From positions 806,001 through 870,000 of the forward strand of contig NZ_JAHVJZ010000001.1 in assembly GCF_019801015.1 (NCBI RefSeq): DNA of 64,000 nucleotides, given 5' to 3'. This DNA comes from Marinobacter nauticus. Lineage in GTDB: Bacteria > Pseudomonadota > Gammaproteobacteria > Enterobacterales > Shewanellaceae. The notes beneath the pieces were generated by a model that searched no databases, had not been told where the DNA came from, and was given only the letters and a program-made list of their open reading frames with translations. This document shows positions 36,044-46,200 of the stretch, in pieces (positions within the stretch are counted from its first letter, which is position 1; each line of letters starts with the position of its first letter). A program made the position numbers and the translations under genes.

Positions 36044-36207
36044 CGCTCCCCCAAATCATTGATTCCAATGTTCCGTTCTACCACTCCTTGGGCGACCGGG
36101 GAACGCTTTGTCTGTACGGTTTGCCCCCACCGCGTTAATGGGAATTTGATTCGTTGTCACTTTGCTGTAGCCTGATGCCGCCGAATTACAATAACGACAC
36201 ATTCACT

Positions 36208-37743
36208 ATGAGTGACACCAACACACAAGCAACGAACGACTTACGGGAAGTGAAGCAGTTTGGCCTCTGGGCCTCCATCGCCAGTTTGAGCTACGTGTTC
36301 TGGCTGGTGGGTGGCATGGAGTTGATTGAACGTCTCGCTTACTACGGGGTAAAAAGCTCAGCCGCGCTGTACGCCAAGGCCCCCGCCTCCGCCGGCGGAC
36401 TGGGCATCAGCATGGGCGACTTCGGTATCATCCTGATGATCTGGGCGCTGCTGCAGACCTTTGTCCCGGTGTTTACCGGCGGGATCTCTGACCGGGTCGG
36501 CTACAAAGAGACCATCTTCGCCTCCACCGTGCTTAAAATCGCCGGTTATCTGGTGATGGCCCTGTTCCCCACCTTCTACGGATTCCTGCTCGGTGCCGTT
36601 CTGCTGGCCACCGGTACCGGGATCTTCAAGCCCGGCATTCAGGGCACGCTGGTGCTGGCCACACGCCGGGAGAACAGCTCCATGGCGTGGGGCATCTTCT
36701 ACCAGACCGTCAACATCGGTGGCTTCCTCGGCCCGCTGATGGCGGTGCATCTGCGCCAGTTGTCGTGGGATAACGTGTTCTATGCCTGCGCGGCCATCAT
36801 CTCTCTGAACTTCCTGTTGCTGCTCGCTTATAAAGAGCCGGGTAAAGCCGAGCGTATCGAGCGCCAGGCCAAGATCAAAAGCGGTGAAGTCAAACAGGAA
36901 GCGCTGTGGAAGGACGCCTGGCACGAGCTTAAGAAGCCGATTGTGATCGGCTATATGCTGGTGTTCGCGGGCTTCTGGTTCCTGTTTAACGCGCTGTTTG
37001 ACGTGTTGCCGGTGCACATCGCTGAGTGGGTTGATACTCGTGTGATTGTGCAGGACCTGTTCGGTCCGGGCGGCACACAAAACGGCTTTATCCAGTTCTG
37101 GCTGGGGCTCGATAACAGCGGAACCAAAGTGATGCCGGAGGGGATGCTCAATCTCAACGCCGGGATGATCATGACCAGTTGCTTCCTGGTGGCAGCACTG
37201 ACCGCCAAATTCCGCATCATGACCGCCATGCTCGCGGGTGCCATCGCCAGCATCATCGCTTTCCTGATCATCGGCAGCTCCAACTTTGCCTGGGCCATGG
37301 TGTTTGCCATCGCTCTGTTCAGCCTTGGCGAGATGATGATCAGCCCGAAGAAGAACGAGTTTATGGGCAACATCGCGCCGGCAGGTAAAAAGGCAATGTA
37401 TCTGGGCTTCGTGATGCTGCCTCAGGGCATCGGCTGGGGCCTCGAGGGTTACTGGGGGCCCAAGCTTTATGAGCTGTACGCCTCCAAGGAGACCTTCTCC
37501 CGCCAGATGTTGAGCCAGGAAGGGATGAGTGCCGCCGACGTCGCCGCCATTCCACAGGGTGAAGCCTTTATGCGCCTGGTGGAGGTCACCGGGCAGGACC
37601 CCTACGTGCTGACCCAGATGCTCTACGACGCCCACAACATCGGTTTTGCCTGGTATCTGATCGCTGCCGTTGGCAGCCTCTCCGCTCTGGGGATCCTGCT
37701 CTATGGTCGCTGGTATCAGCGTCTGCAACAGCAGCAAGCCTGA
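36208..37743 (+). CDS. POT/PTR2-like MFS peptide transporter
   Basis: 511 residues from the ATG at 36208; the in-frame ATG at 36154 would add a non-conserved leader. It is a polytopic inner-membrane protein. E-R-x-[AS]-Y-Y-G (ELIERLAYYGV), the central GTGIFKPGIQGTL and the POT signature FYQTVNIGGFLGP are recognisable. It probably imports di- or tripeptides with protons. Relative to classical DtpA-type carriers it has a longer loop before the last helix (about residues 430-480). It is monocistronic with its own terminator. Confidence 0.82.
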   Translation: MSDTNTQATNDLREVKQFGLWASIASLSYVFWLVGGMELIERLAYYGVKSSAALYAKAPASAGGLGISMGDFGIILMIWALLQTFVPVFTGGISDRVGYKETIFASTVLKIAGYLVMALFPTFYGFLLGAVLLATGTGIFKPGIQGTLVLATRRENSSMAWGIFYQTVNIGGFLGPLMAVHLRQLSWDNVFYACAAIISLNFLLLLAYKEPGKAERIERQAKIKSGEVKQEALWKDAWHELKKPIVIGYMLVFAGFWFLFNALFDVLPVHIAEWVDTRVIVQDLFGPGGTQNGFIQFWLGLDNSGTKVMPEGMLNLNAGMIMTSCFLVAALTAKFRIMTAMLAGAIASIIAFLIIGSSNFAWAMVFAIALFSLGEMMISPKKNEFMGNIAPAGKKAMYLGFVMLPQGIGWGLEGYWGPKLYELYASKETFSRQMLSQEGMSAADVAAIPQGEAFMRLVEVTGQDPYVLTQMLYDAHNIGFAWYLIAAVGSLSALGILLYGRWYQRLQQQQA

Positions 37744-37750
37744 TGACTCA

Positions 37751-37776
37751 ACCCCCCGGCCCAGACCGGGGGTTTT
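37751..37776 (+). terminator. terminator of the POT-like transporter gene
   Basis: CCCCCGG (37753-37759)/CCGGGGG (37766-37772), loop CCCAGA, followed by T4. Confidence 0.8.
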
Positions 37777-37898
37777 GCTTTTCCTCCCGCCTTTCGCACA
37801 CCGTAAGTAATCCTCACGCTCGGCGGCATGCTTATCCGCCGCACTCTCCTTAAGCTTCCTCCTGCATCGCGAACCATCGCGCCACCAACGGAGGAGTT

Positions 37899-38294
37899 AT
37901 GAACACCCATTGGCTGTACTGGAGCTTTCTGATCCTTGCCATCATCACAGAAGTGGCGGGAACCAGCCTGATGAGCCTGATGGAACAGGACAGCTGGCTT
38001 AAATACTCCGCGCTGTACGCCTTTATCGGCACCTCTTACTACTTCCTCGCCAAAGCCGCGAAGCGCATCCCCATCGGCATCGCCTATGCCCTGTGGGAAG
38101 GTTTGGGCATCTCATTGATTGCGTTGGTCGGCATTCTCTGGCTTGGCCAGGTGCCTTCGCCGTTGAGCGCTTTCGGTCTGGTATTGGCGGTCATCGGCAT
38201 TGTGATGGTGACGCTGGGCGAGGATAAGGGCAAAGAGGACCGTACCCCGGCACCAGAGCCCGGCGTTACAACGGGCCCGGAGGTGTACTCATGA
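37899..38294 (+). CDS. mdtJ: small multidrug resistance subunit, MdtJ-like
   Basis: 131 residues, four predicted helices. The first helix contains the essential membrane Glu (AIITEVAGTS, E18), and the block GIAYALWEGLGI is that of MdtJ. A hydrophilic tail of about 25 residues (EDKGKEDRTPAPEPG) extends beyond the last helix, as in MdtJ. In E. coli MdtJ pairs with MdtI to export spermidine and some drugs. GGAGGAG is just before the ATG, and the stop overlaps the next start (ATGA). Confidence 0.85.
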   Translation: MNTHWLYWSFLILAIITEVAGTSLMSLMEQDSWLKYSALYAFIGTSYYFLAKAAKRIPIGIAYALWEGLGISLIALVGILWLGQVPSPLSAFGLVLAVIGIVMVTLGEDKGKEDRTPAPEPGVTTGPEVYS

Positions 38295-38611
38295 TCAACG
38301 GATTTATGGGTTACGTGGTCTTGGCTGCGGCGCTGGATATTGGCGCCAACTTGTGTGCCAGCAAGTCACAAGGCTTTGAAAAACGCGGTTGGGCGGTGGC
38401 CACCATCGTACTGATCCTCTCCGCATTTACCGCTCTGGCACAGGCGGTAAAGGGGATGGACCTGGCCGTGGCCTACGCCACCTGGGGGGCTTTGGGCATC
38501 GTCGGAACCGCGCTGCTTGGCCAGGCCCTGCTGGGCCACAGACTCAAGCCCATTGGCTGGGTGGGCATCGGCGTGATGATTCTGGCGGTGGTGCTTATCA
38601 AGTTGGGCTAA
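38291..38611 (+). CDS. mdtI: small multidrug resistance subunit, MdtI-like, with Asp in place of the usual Glu
   Basis: 106 residues, four helices, overlapping mdtJ by four bases. AFTALAQAVKGMDLAVAYATWGALG aligns with MdtI. In helix 1 the position of the conserved ion-coupling Glu reads ALDIGAN (GAT codon, D16), whereas MdtI has LEIVAN. The pair therefore has Glu in one subunit and Asp in the other. It probably still exports a cationic substrate as a heterodimer, but proton coupling may differ. Confidence 0.83.
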   Translation: MINGFMGYVVLAAALDIGANLCASKSQGFEKRGWAVATIVLILSAFTALAQAVKGMDLAVAYATWGALGIVGTALLGQALLGHRLKPIGWVGIGVMILAVVLIKLG

Positions 38612-38648
38612 GCTCGGGTGACAGGCCGCCACCGTTAAATTATTCTGA

Positions 38649-38676
38649 CGCTGAGTCACCAACCTCAGCGCCTTTT
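38649..38676 (+). terminator. terminator of the mdtJI-like pair
   Basis: CGCTGAG (38649-38655)/CTCAGCG (38664-38670), eight-base loop, followed by CCTTTT. It ends 17 bp before the next start. Confidence 0.7.
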
Positions 38677-38693
38677 CTGATTGGGAGCCACCC

Positions 38694-39569
38694 GTGAACA
38701 CCCGGCAGATCCACCACTTTGTCCTCGCCTTCAGACTGGGCTCCCTGGCTCGTGCAGCGATCCAGCTTGGACAAAGCCGCAGCGCCGTCAGCCTCTCCAT
38801 CTCCGCACTGGAAGATCAACTGGGCGTCACCCTGTTTGAACGCAGCGGCAACGCCATTATCCCGACCGAAGTGGCCGCCGCTCTGGTGGAGGATTGCGAA
38901 CGACTGCTCTCCATTGAGCAGCGGCTGGAAGCCCGCTGTCAGCAGTTTCTGACCACCTCAGAAAGCCAGATCCGCATCGCCCGCGACGATGCCCTGCCCG
39001 AAGCCTGGTGGCGGGAGACCATTCTGGCGCTGAAGCAAGCCTACCCGCTGATCAGCTTTGTGCTGGTGCTGGCCACGCCACAGGAACTGCCGGAGCAGGT
39101 TGCGTCCGGCGCAGTCGACCTCGGCTTCGGTGTGGCGCTGCCGCCCCATGCCGAGCTACTGCAACAGCCCTTGGGACGGATGCGGCTTCAGCGCGTGGCC
39201 AGTCAGGGCCACCCGCTAAGCGACGGGCGGCGCGTCAGTGAAGATGATCTGCAAAGCTGCACGCAGATCACCTTGGCGTCCGCGCTCCGCCATGAGGTTC
39301 ACACCGATCACCGGCTCAGCAACGACTACATTGGCCTGTCCAGCTTTGAGCAGATCCGCGATATGGTGGACCAACACGTGGGCTGGGCCTGGCTGCCGGC
39401 ACCTTTGCTGACCGAGCGGTTACGCCAGTCCGCTCTCAGAGTGCTGCCCATTGCCCCCAACAGCCTGTGGCAGGAGTATCGGGTCTGCTACCGCCAGGGG
39501 CATCCGTTGGGCCGGGTCAGCGAAACCCTCTGTGAGCGACTGTCCGATTACCTGATTGCCTTTGACTGA
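38694..39569 (+). CDS. LysR-family transcriptional regulator
   Basis: 291 residues with a GTG start at 38694 and GGGAG 8 bases upstream. The HTH is MNTRQIHHFVLAFRLGSLAR to SAVSLSISALEDQLGVTLFER, then a standard two-lobe effector domain with VDLGFGVALP. The target is unknown; the flanking mdtJI pair and the MOSC gene are candidates but there is no divergent gene, the commonest LysR arrangement. Confidence 0.85.
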   Translation: MNTRQIHHFVLAFRLGSLARAAIQLGQSRSAVSLSISALEDQLGVTLFERSGNAIIPTEVAAALVEDCERLLSIEQRLEARCQQFLTTSESQIRIARDDALPEAWWRETILALKQAYPLISFVLVLATPQELPEQVASGAVDLGFGVALPPHAELLQQPLGRMRLQRVASQGHPLSDGRRVSEDDLQSCTQITLASALRHEVHTDHRLSNDYIGLSSFEQIRDMVDQHVGWAWLPAPLLTERLRQSALRVLPIAPNSLWQEYRVCYRQGHPLGRVSETLCERLSDYLIAFD

Positions 39570-39612
39570 GGCCCGCTACCCTTAACAGGTCACGATCTAC
39601 CGGTTGAAACTC

Positions 39613-40104
39613 ATGGCAACCTCACTCTCCGGACTGACCAATACCCTGCCCCAGCGTGGCCATCTGCAATGGATCGGCCTGCGTCCGGCGCGCCATGCTC
39701 CGATGGTGGCGGTGGAGCGTGCCGAGGTCACGTTGGAAACGGGGCTTATCGGCGATCATTTTTCCGGTCGGCCCGGGGGACGCCGGCAAGTCACGCTGAT
39801 TCAGGCGGAGCATCTGGATGTGCTGGCGCAGTTGCTGGGCCACCCGGTTGAGCCCGCCCAACTGCGCCGCAATCTGGTGGTGGCGGGCATCAACCTGCTG
39901 GCACTGCGCAACCAGCGCTTTCGGGTGGGGAATGTCGAGCTGGAAGGGACCCTGCCCTGCGCCCCATGCAGCAGAATGGAAGCGGCATTAGGCCCGGGCG
40001 GGTTCAATGCCATGCGGGGCCACGGCGGACTGTGCGCCCGGGTATTACAGGGCGGAACCCTCACCGTTGGTGACCCGGTCAGCCTCATTGTAAATGCCTT
40101 GTAA
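39613..40104 (+). CDS. MOSC-domain protein
   Basis: 163 residues from the ATG at 39613 (a TTG three codons upstream is also possible; neither has a strong ribosome site). GLIGDHFSGRPGGRRQVTLIQAEHL, RRNLVVAGINLLALRNQRF and LPCAPCSRMEAALGPGGFNAMRGHGGLCARVLQGG form the MOSC core, with the conserved Cys in CAPCSRME. MOSC domains bind the molybdenum cofactor or a sulfur carrier, often in N-hydroxylated base detoxification (YiiM/YcbX). It is a stand-alone domain; its exact substrate is not predictable. Confidence 0.85.
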   Translation: MATSLSGLTNTLPQRGHLQWIGLRPARHAPMVAVERAEVTLETGLIGDHFSGRPGGRRQVTLIQAEHLDVLAQLLGHPVEPAQLRRNLVVAGINLLALRNQRFRVGNVELEGTLPCAPCSRMEAALGPGGFNAMRGHGGLCARVLQGGTLTVGDPVSLIVNAL

Positions 40105-40176
40105 CATCCCGTTCTTTATTTATCGTTTTCAGAACGTTAGTTTAGCGGCTGTTATTCACGCTACAGGGAATGAAGC

Positions 40177-42003
40177 ATGTTTAAGAGCGCCATGAAATGG
40201 ACCGCCCTGGGATTGACCTCGATCCTGGTCATCGGAGGGGCCTTTGCCGCTCACGAGTGGTACGCCAAGAAGCCGTTTTTCTTTCGCGCTTTTGTCGACC
40301 GCGAAATGGTAAAAATGGCCTTTGAAAGCCCTGAGACGCTCACCTCTCTGGGCTTTCTTGAATCCATGGGCATCAAAGGGCACAACGCCAGACTGGATGA
40401 CGACAGCCAGGCCAAAGCCGATGAGATGTTTGAGCGGGTCAGCGACATCCACGCCACGATTCTGGAGTATAGTGACGACGATTTGAGCGAGGCGGATCGC
40501 CTCTCCAAGGAGATCGCCCTCTACCTGCTCGAGTACGCCGAGGAAGCCAAGCCCTATCGTTACCACAACTACCCGGTCAATCAGCTGTTTGGGGTTCAGA
40601 ATGGCTACCCCAGCTTTATGGAAGCGCAGCATCAGGTGCACAGCGTCGAAGACGCGGAGCATTACCTGTCCCGCCTGAGCGCGGTGGAGCGCAAGTTTGA
40701 GCAGAACCTGGAAGGGCTGCGTCTGCGCACTGAGAAGGGAATCATCCCGCCTCGCTTTGTGATTGAGCGGGTGCTTACGGAAATGAACGACTTCGTCGCC
40801 ACCCCCGTTCAGGAAAACATCCTCTACACCTCTCTGCAGCGCAAGCTGGATGACGCGGAAGAGATCCCGGCGGAAGAGCGTGACCGCCTGCTGGCTGACG
40901 CGGAACGTCGTATCCGTGATGACGTACACCCCGCCTACCAGAGCTTTATCGACTACTTCGCCGCACTGCGCGACCAGGCGGGTACCGATGACGGCTTCTG
41001 GCGCCTGCCTCAGGGGCAGGAAGCCTACGACATGTCCCTGAAACTGTTCACCACTACCGATTACAGCGCGGAGCAGATCCACCAGTTGGGCCTGAATGAA
41101 GTTGACCGCATTCAGGGTGAGATCCTCACCATCCTGAAGGCGCAGGGCTTCGACACCGACGAGGGCTTCAGCCCGGCCATCGACGCGCTGGCTGCCGACG
41201 TTCGCTTCTATTACGAAGACAACGACGCGGGCCGGGCCGAGATCCTTCAGGATTACCAATTGATTCTGGATGAGATTGAGGCGGGGCTGGATGACGCCTT
41301 TAATATCCGTCCGAAGGCGGGCATGGAAGTGGTGCGCATTCCCGAGTTTAAAGAGAAAACCGCTCCGGGCGCCTACTACCAGCAACCCGCGATTGATGGC
41401 AGTCGCCCGGGCCGCTTCTTTGCCAACCTGTACGACATCAAAGCCACCCCGCGCTACAGCATGCGCACCCTGGCCTACCACGAAGGCATTCCGGGGCATC
41501 ACTTCCAGATCGCCCTGGGCATGGAGCAGGAGGGCCTGCCCTTCTTCCGCCGTATGTCGCCCTTCACGGCCTACGTCGAAGGCTGGGCACTCTACAGTGA
41601 GCAACTGGCGTGGGAACTGGGCTTCCAGGATGATCCGTTCGACAACGTCGGTCGTCTGCAGGCGGAGCTGTTCCGTGCGGTGCGTCTGGTGGTCGACACC
41701 GGCATTCACCATAAGCGCTGGACCCGTGAAGAAGCGATTGAGTACATGCAAGCCAACACCGGCATGGCGCTCTCCGACGTGACGTCAGAGATCGAGCGTT
41801 ATATCGTCATGCCCGGCCAGGCCACTGCGTACAAGGTGGGGATGATGAAGATCCTCGACCTGCGCGAGAAGGCGAAAGCTGAGCTCGGTGACCGCTTCGA
41901 CCTCCGTGACTTCCACGATGTGGTGCTGCAGAACGGTGCCGTGCCGCTGGACATTCTTGAGCGACTGGTCGACCGCTACATCAGCGAGACGCAAGCGAGT
42001 TAA
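40177..42003 (+). CDS. DUF885-family putative metallopeptidase, exported or membrane-anchored
   Basis: 608 residues. The N-terminal hydrophobic segment (WTALGLTSILVIGGAFAA) is a signal peptide or anchor. The DUF885 core has the metal motif YHEGIPGHH (H435, E436, H441) and, further on, YVEGWALYSEQLAWELG, which supplies the usual additional Glu. The family is grouped with gluzincin-like peptidases. It is monocistronic with a strong terminator. Substrates are not known. A third extracytoplasmic peptidase gene in this window, besides the M2 and S9 genes. Confidence 0.82.
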   Translation: MFKSAMKWTALGLTSILVIGGAFAAHEWYAKKPFFFRAFVDREMVKMAFESPETLTSLGFLESMGIKGHNARLDDDSQAKADEMFERVSDIHATILEYSDDDLSEADRLSKEIALYLLEYAEEAKPYRYHNYPVNQLFGVQNGYPSFMEAQHQVHSVEDAEHYLSRLSAVERKFEQNLEGLRLRTEKGIIPPRFVIERVLTEMNDFVATPVQENILYTSLQRKLDDAEEIPAEERDRLLADAERRIRDDVHPAYQSFIDYFAALRDQAGTDDGFWRLPQGQEAYDMSLKLFTTTDYSAEQIHQLGLNEVDRIQGEILTILKAQGFDTDEGFSPAIDALAADVRFYYEDNDAGRAEILQDYQLILDEIEAGLDDAFNIRPKAGMEVVRIPEFKEKTAPGAYYQQPAIDGSRPGRFFANLYDIKATPRYSMRTLAYHEGIPGHHFQIALGMEQEGLPFFRRMSPFTAYVEGWALYSEQLAWELGFQDDPFDNVGRLQAELFRAVRLVVDTGIHHKRWTREEAIEYMQANTGMALSDVTSEIERYIVMPGQATAYKVGMMKILDLREKAKAELGDRFDLRDFHDVVLQNGAVPLDILERLVDRYISETQAS

Positions 42004-42014
42004 TCGCTGTTCTG

Positions 42015-42040
42015 AAAGGAGGCCAGCTGGCCTCCTTTTT
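42015..42040 (+). terminator. terminator of the DUF885 gene
   Basis: AAAGGAGGCC (42015-42024)/GGCCTCCTTT (42029-42038), loop AGCT, followed by TT. Confidence 0.82.
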
Positions 42041-42295
42041 ACTTCATCCACCGGGGCCCCATCCATAACCAGATATCTGATGATCCCATCCCGGACTCCG
42101 CATCCAGATAGCCAACAGCAATAAACAATCCGTTTTATATTCGCATCTATTATAAAGCTTCGAATTATTGTCCCAGCGTGAGTCACTTAACTCTACTATC
42201 CTTTATCCGTTTTTGTCGCTGTTAACTGAATCATTGAGTTCTGGCTTGGAAAAAGCTTGGAATTCTGTCGTCGATGCAACGAGGCAGAGGACAAT
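42041..42295. other. AT-rich spacer before the hydrolase/membrane-protein locus
   Basis: No gene is visible. Composition falls from about 60 to near 40 percent GC from about 42110, continuing into the first 100 bases of the hydrolase gene, which suggests a junction of acquired DNA. The promoter of the following gene pair should lie here. Confidence 0.4.
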
Positions 42296-43267
42296 ATGTA
42301 CTTCATTACTAACCGCTTTCCCAAACAAAGCATTCGCTCTAAAGCAAACAGAAAGTTCGACTTTAACTTAGATAATAATGCTGCCAGCAACTCCATCTAT
42401 TTCTGCAAAAGAGTCAAAGCGTCGGAATACGTTGAGGTGGGAAGCCTGGCTTTTCTTGAATCCATCAAGGCATCCAATTACCGGCAGTTACTCATTTACA
42501 TCCATGGCTTTTCCAATATGCCTGAGCAAGTATTTGAGGGTGCCATAGAATTTCAAAGCCTTTGTAACAAAAAGAAAAAGAATGAAGTCCTGGTGGTTCC
42601 GGTGATTTGGCCGTGCGATAACGATATCGGAATTGTAAAGGACTACTGGGATGACCAGAAGTCGGCGGATATGAGCGCCTACTCCTTTGCCCGAATCATG
42701 GGCAAATTTGATGACTGGCGAAACTCGGAAGAATACAATCCACAGTCAGACCCCTGCCTGAAGCGGATCAATGTCTTGGCTCACTCAATGGGCAACCGGG
42801 TTTACCGGGGCGCATTGACCGCGTGGAACAAGTACGACTTGCCCCGTGGGGTACCACTGGTGTTCAGGAATAGCTTTCTGGTCGCAGCAGACATCATCAA
42901 CGAATCGTTGGAGCGGGGGCATTCCGGTGAGTTAATCTGCCACGCCTCCCGCAATGTTGTGGTGTATCACGCCAGCGATGACCTGGCGCTCAGAGCCAGT
43001 AAAGCCGCCAATCTTAAAAACAAGATAGCCTCCCGCCGATTGGGCCACTCAGGCCCGGAAGACCTCGATAAAGTGCCAAAAAACGTCTATTCGGTTGATT
43101 GTGACGATTACAACAACCAGTACGACTTTCCCAAAGGCCACAGTTACTTTCGCTCCGGCACCAAGGCGGGCATTCCCGGGGTGGTGTTTGAGCACCTGTA
43201 CCACACCCTGGAAAGCGGTCGCGTGCCCGGTAGCCGCGACGAAATTCTGCGCTCACCGAAATCGTAA
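42296..43267 (+). CDS. DUF900-type alpha/beta hydrolase, first gene of a two-gene locus
   Basis: 323 residues from the ATG at 42296, with AGAGG upstream; an in-frame ATG at 42257 lacks one. It begins MYFITNR, as other DUF900 proteins do. A beta strand with oxyanion loop LLIYIHGFSN, the nucleophile elbow LAHSMGN (S164) and a late His in KGHSYF (H282) form a plausible Ser-Asp-His triad. No signal peptide, so cytoplasmic. It lies 9 bp before a 1518-residue membrane protein, almost certainly in one operon. The first ~130 bases are markedly AT-rich. Substrate unknown; lipases, esterases and effector hydrolases of conflict systems all share this fold. Confidence 0.8.
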   Translation: MYFITNRFPKQSIRSKANRKFDFNLDNNAASNSIYFCKRVKASEYVEVGSLAFLESIKASNYRQLLIYIHGFSNMPEQVFEGAIEFQSLCNKKKKNEVLVVPVIWPCDNDIGIVKDYWDDQKSADMSAYSFARIMGKFDDWRNSEEYNPQSDPCLKRINVLAHSMGNRVYRGALTAWNKYDLPRGVPLVFRNSFLVAADIINESLERGHSGELICHASRNVVVYHASDDLALRASKAANLKNKIASRRLGHSGPEDLDKVPKNVYSVDCDDYNNQYDFPKGHSYFRSGTKAGIPGVVFEHLYHTLESGRVPGSRDEILRSPKS

Positions 43268-43276
43268 CCGCGTCAC

Positions 43277-46200
43277 ATGAGACGGTTCCATCGCACCAAA
43301 GCGATGCCCTGGGGGCTGGTGGCCGCGGTTTTGGTGGCCGCCGGTATGCTGTTCCTGTTGATTTTGCGCTTTGGCGAATACCAGGAACAGGAGTTTAACG
43401 ACAAACGCCTGCGAGAACTGGCCGAAATTGAGCAGCTATTTGAACGCCAGCTCAATCGTCTTTCCTGGATTATTCGCCGAACCAATCTTGACGAAAAAGA
43501 AGAAAAAGAATCGAATGATTGTGAAAAATCAGAATGTAGAGGATACAAAGAAGATATGATTACTTCCGCTCGCATAGAGGGCGGCCTGACATCGATTTGT
43601 TTAACCGTAATGAGAAACCATTGCGAAATCGTCAGTGAAAACACAGAAAAACAAAACAAGTCCTGTTCCCCGTCTCAACCTCTTCTTGATAGCCTGAAAG
43701 CTCTAATTTGTCAGGACAGTGAGGCTCGTATCGGCACTCTCTCTACTGCAGAGATAACTACGGAAACGAGCAAAGGCAGCGACAAGGCCAGCCACACCAT
43801 CATCACCTCTCTTAAGCTCAGTGACCCCAGCCTTTATGGCTCCCATGGTTTTTCGCAGGTTTCCATTCTTGAAAAGGTCTCAGGCGAATTTGAAACCATC
43901 CACACACAAAGTCAGGAGTGGGATCTGGCCAAGGATAATTACGGCTATGGCCGCTTAAGCGGCCCCCTCCTAAGGACGCTGCCAGCCAGTGCGCTGTCTG
44001 TCCTCAGTCGCCAACAAAGCAGTAAGCTTCAGGGCAGTGAAAGCACCAGAGAGAATGACAGCAAAGAAGCGGGCATATCCACATCGAGTGGCTTTATCGA
44101 TGTGGATATTGATGGAGGCAACTATCGTCTCTATTTTTACATTGGAAAACTGGCCAATGCCTGCCTGGGTAACCTGACGCGTTGTCTTCCTGAATCTGAG
44201 AGCCAGAACAGTAATGATATTGTGTTTGTCGGGGTGGTGCCCGCCGACACCATAATGGCCGAACGATTCTCTCTGCCACCCACTTGGGCACTCAGTATTG
44301 TCTGCATTTTCGTGCTATTGGTGCTGGCCTGGCCCTGGCTCAGGGTACGGCTTATGGGCCAGAGCGACGCCATCACCACTACCGAAATCCGGTTAATGAT
44401 CTTTGCCAGCTGCAGCGGGGCGGCGTTGTTGTTCATTTTCGTATTGGCCAATCTCGACTATCGCACGGAAACCCAACGTGGCAATCAACTGGCCAATCAA
44501 ATATTGAACAATATATCCCTCTCATACAGAACAAACATCGAAAGTTGGATCAGGCAATTAGACCAGTATCGAGCGTTTCTGAAAGAGAACATACCACGTG
44601 AATATTACGTCGCCCTGTTACTTTCTGAGAGCGACCTATCCAGACTAAAATCGACAGAAGAAACCGGAAGAACAACACCCATCAAGTGCGTCAGGCCAGG
44701 AGAAGAGACAACGGGCAAACGGGTTGTGTGTTCCGCAGAGCTTCTCGAACATCTCACCTCTTCACCTCACCTGGTGTCGCCCGAAGCCATGTGGTCAATG
44801 GCTGCGGACGGCACCATGACCTCGCCATCGATATTCTTTAACTACCGGGAGGGGATCAGCCTTAAACCACTGAGCCTCTCCTTCCGGCACTATTTTCAGG
44901 TTGCCAGCAAAGGGCCTCTTTGGCCGGTTCGCGTGCATCACACCTCCAAAGACACCACCCCCTTCTATCTGCAACGGGTATTCAGCGTTGGCAATGGCGC
45001 CCTGGAAACCGTGATTTCACAACCATTCAGGGTCTATGACTCGTCGGTTTGGGCAGAACCGATCCAGGCACAACCCTATGGCTGGGAGGCAAAAACCAAG
45101 AACGGTGAGGCAGATGGAACCGACTCAGGTAAGCCTCTTGAAATCAGCGCTATCGCCACCGGAGGGCTGGTGCCCAGCATGATTCAGCCCCTGCTGCCAC
45201 CGGGCTTTCATGCGCTGATATTTAACCGCACCAATGGCCTGGTGCTCTATCACACAGAGGCCAGCCGGGAGTTGATCGAAAACTTCCTTGACGAAGTCGG
45301 GCCGGATAACGAAGTGCTGGCCTGGCTGGACAGTGAACCGGTATCCAGGGCCGATGCCTGCCCACTGGAAGTCAGCTATCACGGCCGGCGAAGCTGCCTG
45401 CATACCCAAAGGCTGTTGCAAGGCTCGCCGTTGCAGTTGGTGGTCCTGTATGACCTCGCGCCTGCACGAAAACGCGCTTTCTGGACTGGGACATTCAGTC
45501 TCGCGCTCAGCCAGCTGGTGCTCCTGATTACCTTTGCGCTGACCATTGCGTTGCTGCATGCGTTCGGCAGCCGAATCAGCCCCTTGTGGCCCCAATGGGA
45601 CAAACTCAGCGCCTACCCGCTGGCAATGGTCCTGATGCTGGCTACCGTTCCCTTCGGCATCTGGTTCAGCCATCAATGGATGCTGTACGTTGTGCAGTCC
45701 ACCCTTGACTTGTCCACACCGGGTTACTGGCCTTACTGGAACCTATTTTTTGCTCTGCTCACCTCGCTGATAACCTGGACCGGCTATTGGTGGTGCCGCC
45801 TGTATCTTCTGCTGGGCGCTCCGGCAAATCAAAAGATCGAACCCGCCATCAAGCTGGCCTTGCTGATCTTCACCTTGCTGGTGCTGGCCCTGGCACTGTT
45901 GCTGCCGAAAGGTGGGGCCGGCCCCGATAACCTGATATCGGGTTACCTGGCGATCGTCTCCGCGCTGGCGCTGCTGCCATGGGAGCAGACATCCACCTGG
46001 CAACGGCTCAACAGACGAATGGATACCAGCCGGGGCATCGCCAACTATCGTGCCCTGCCGTTCCGATACAATCTCTGTCTGTCGCTGTTTTGGCTGATTT
46101 TGTTGCTGCCAACCGCACTGCAAAGCTATGGCATGGTGCAAACCACCTTATCCGGCGTCGTGCTTCAGCATTTCTACGAGAAGTTGTCAGACCGCATGCG

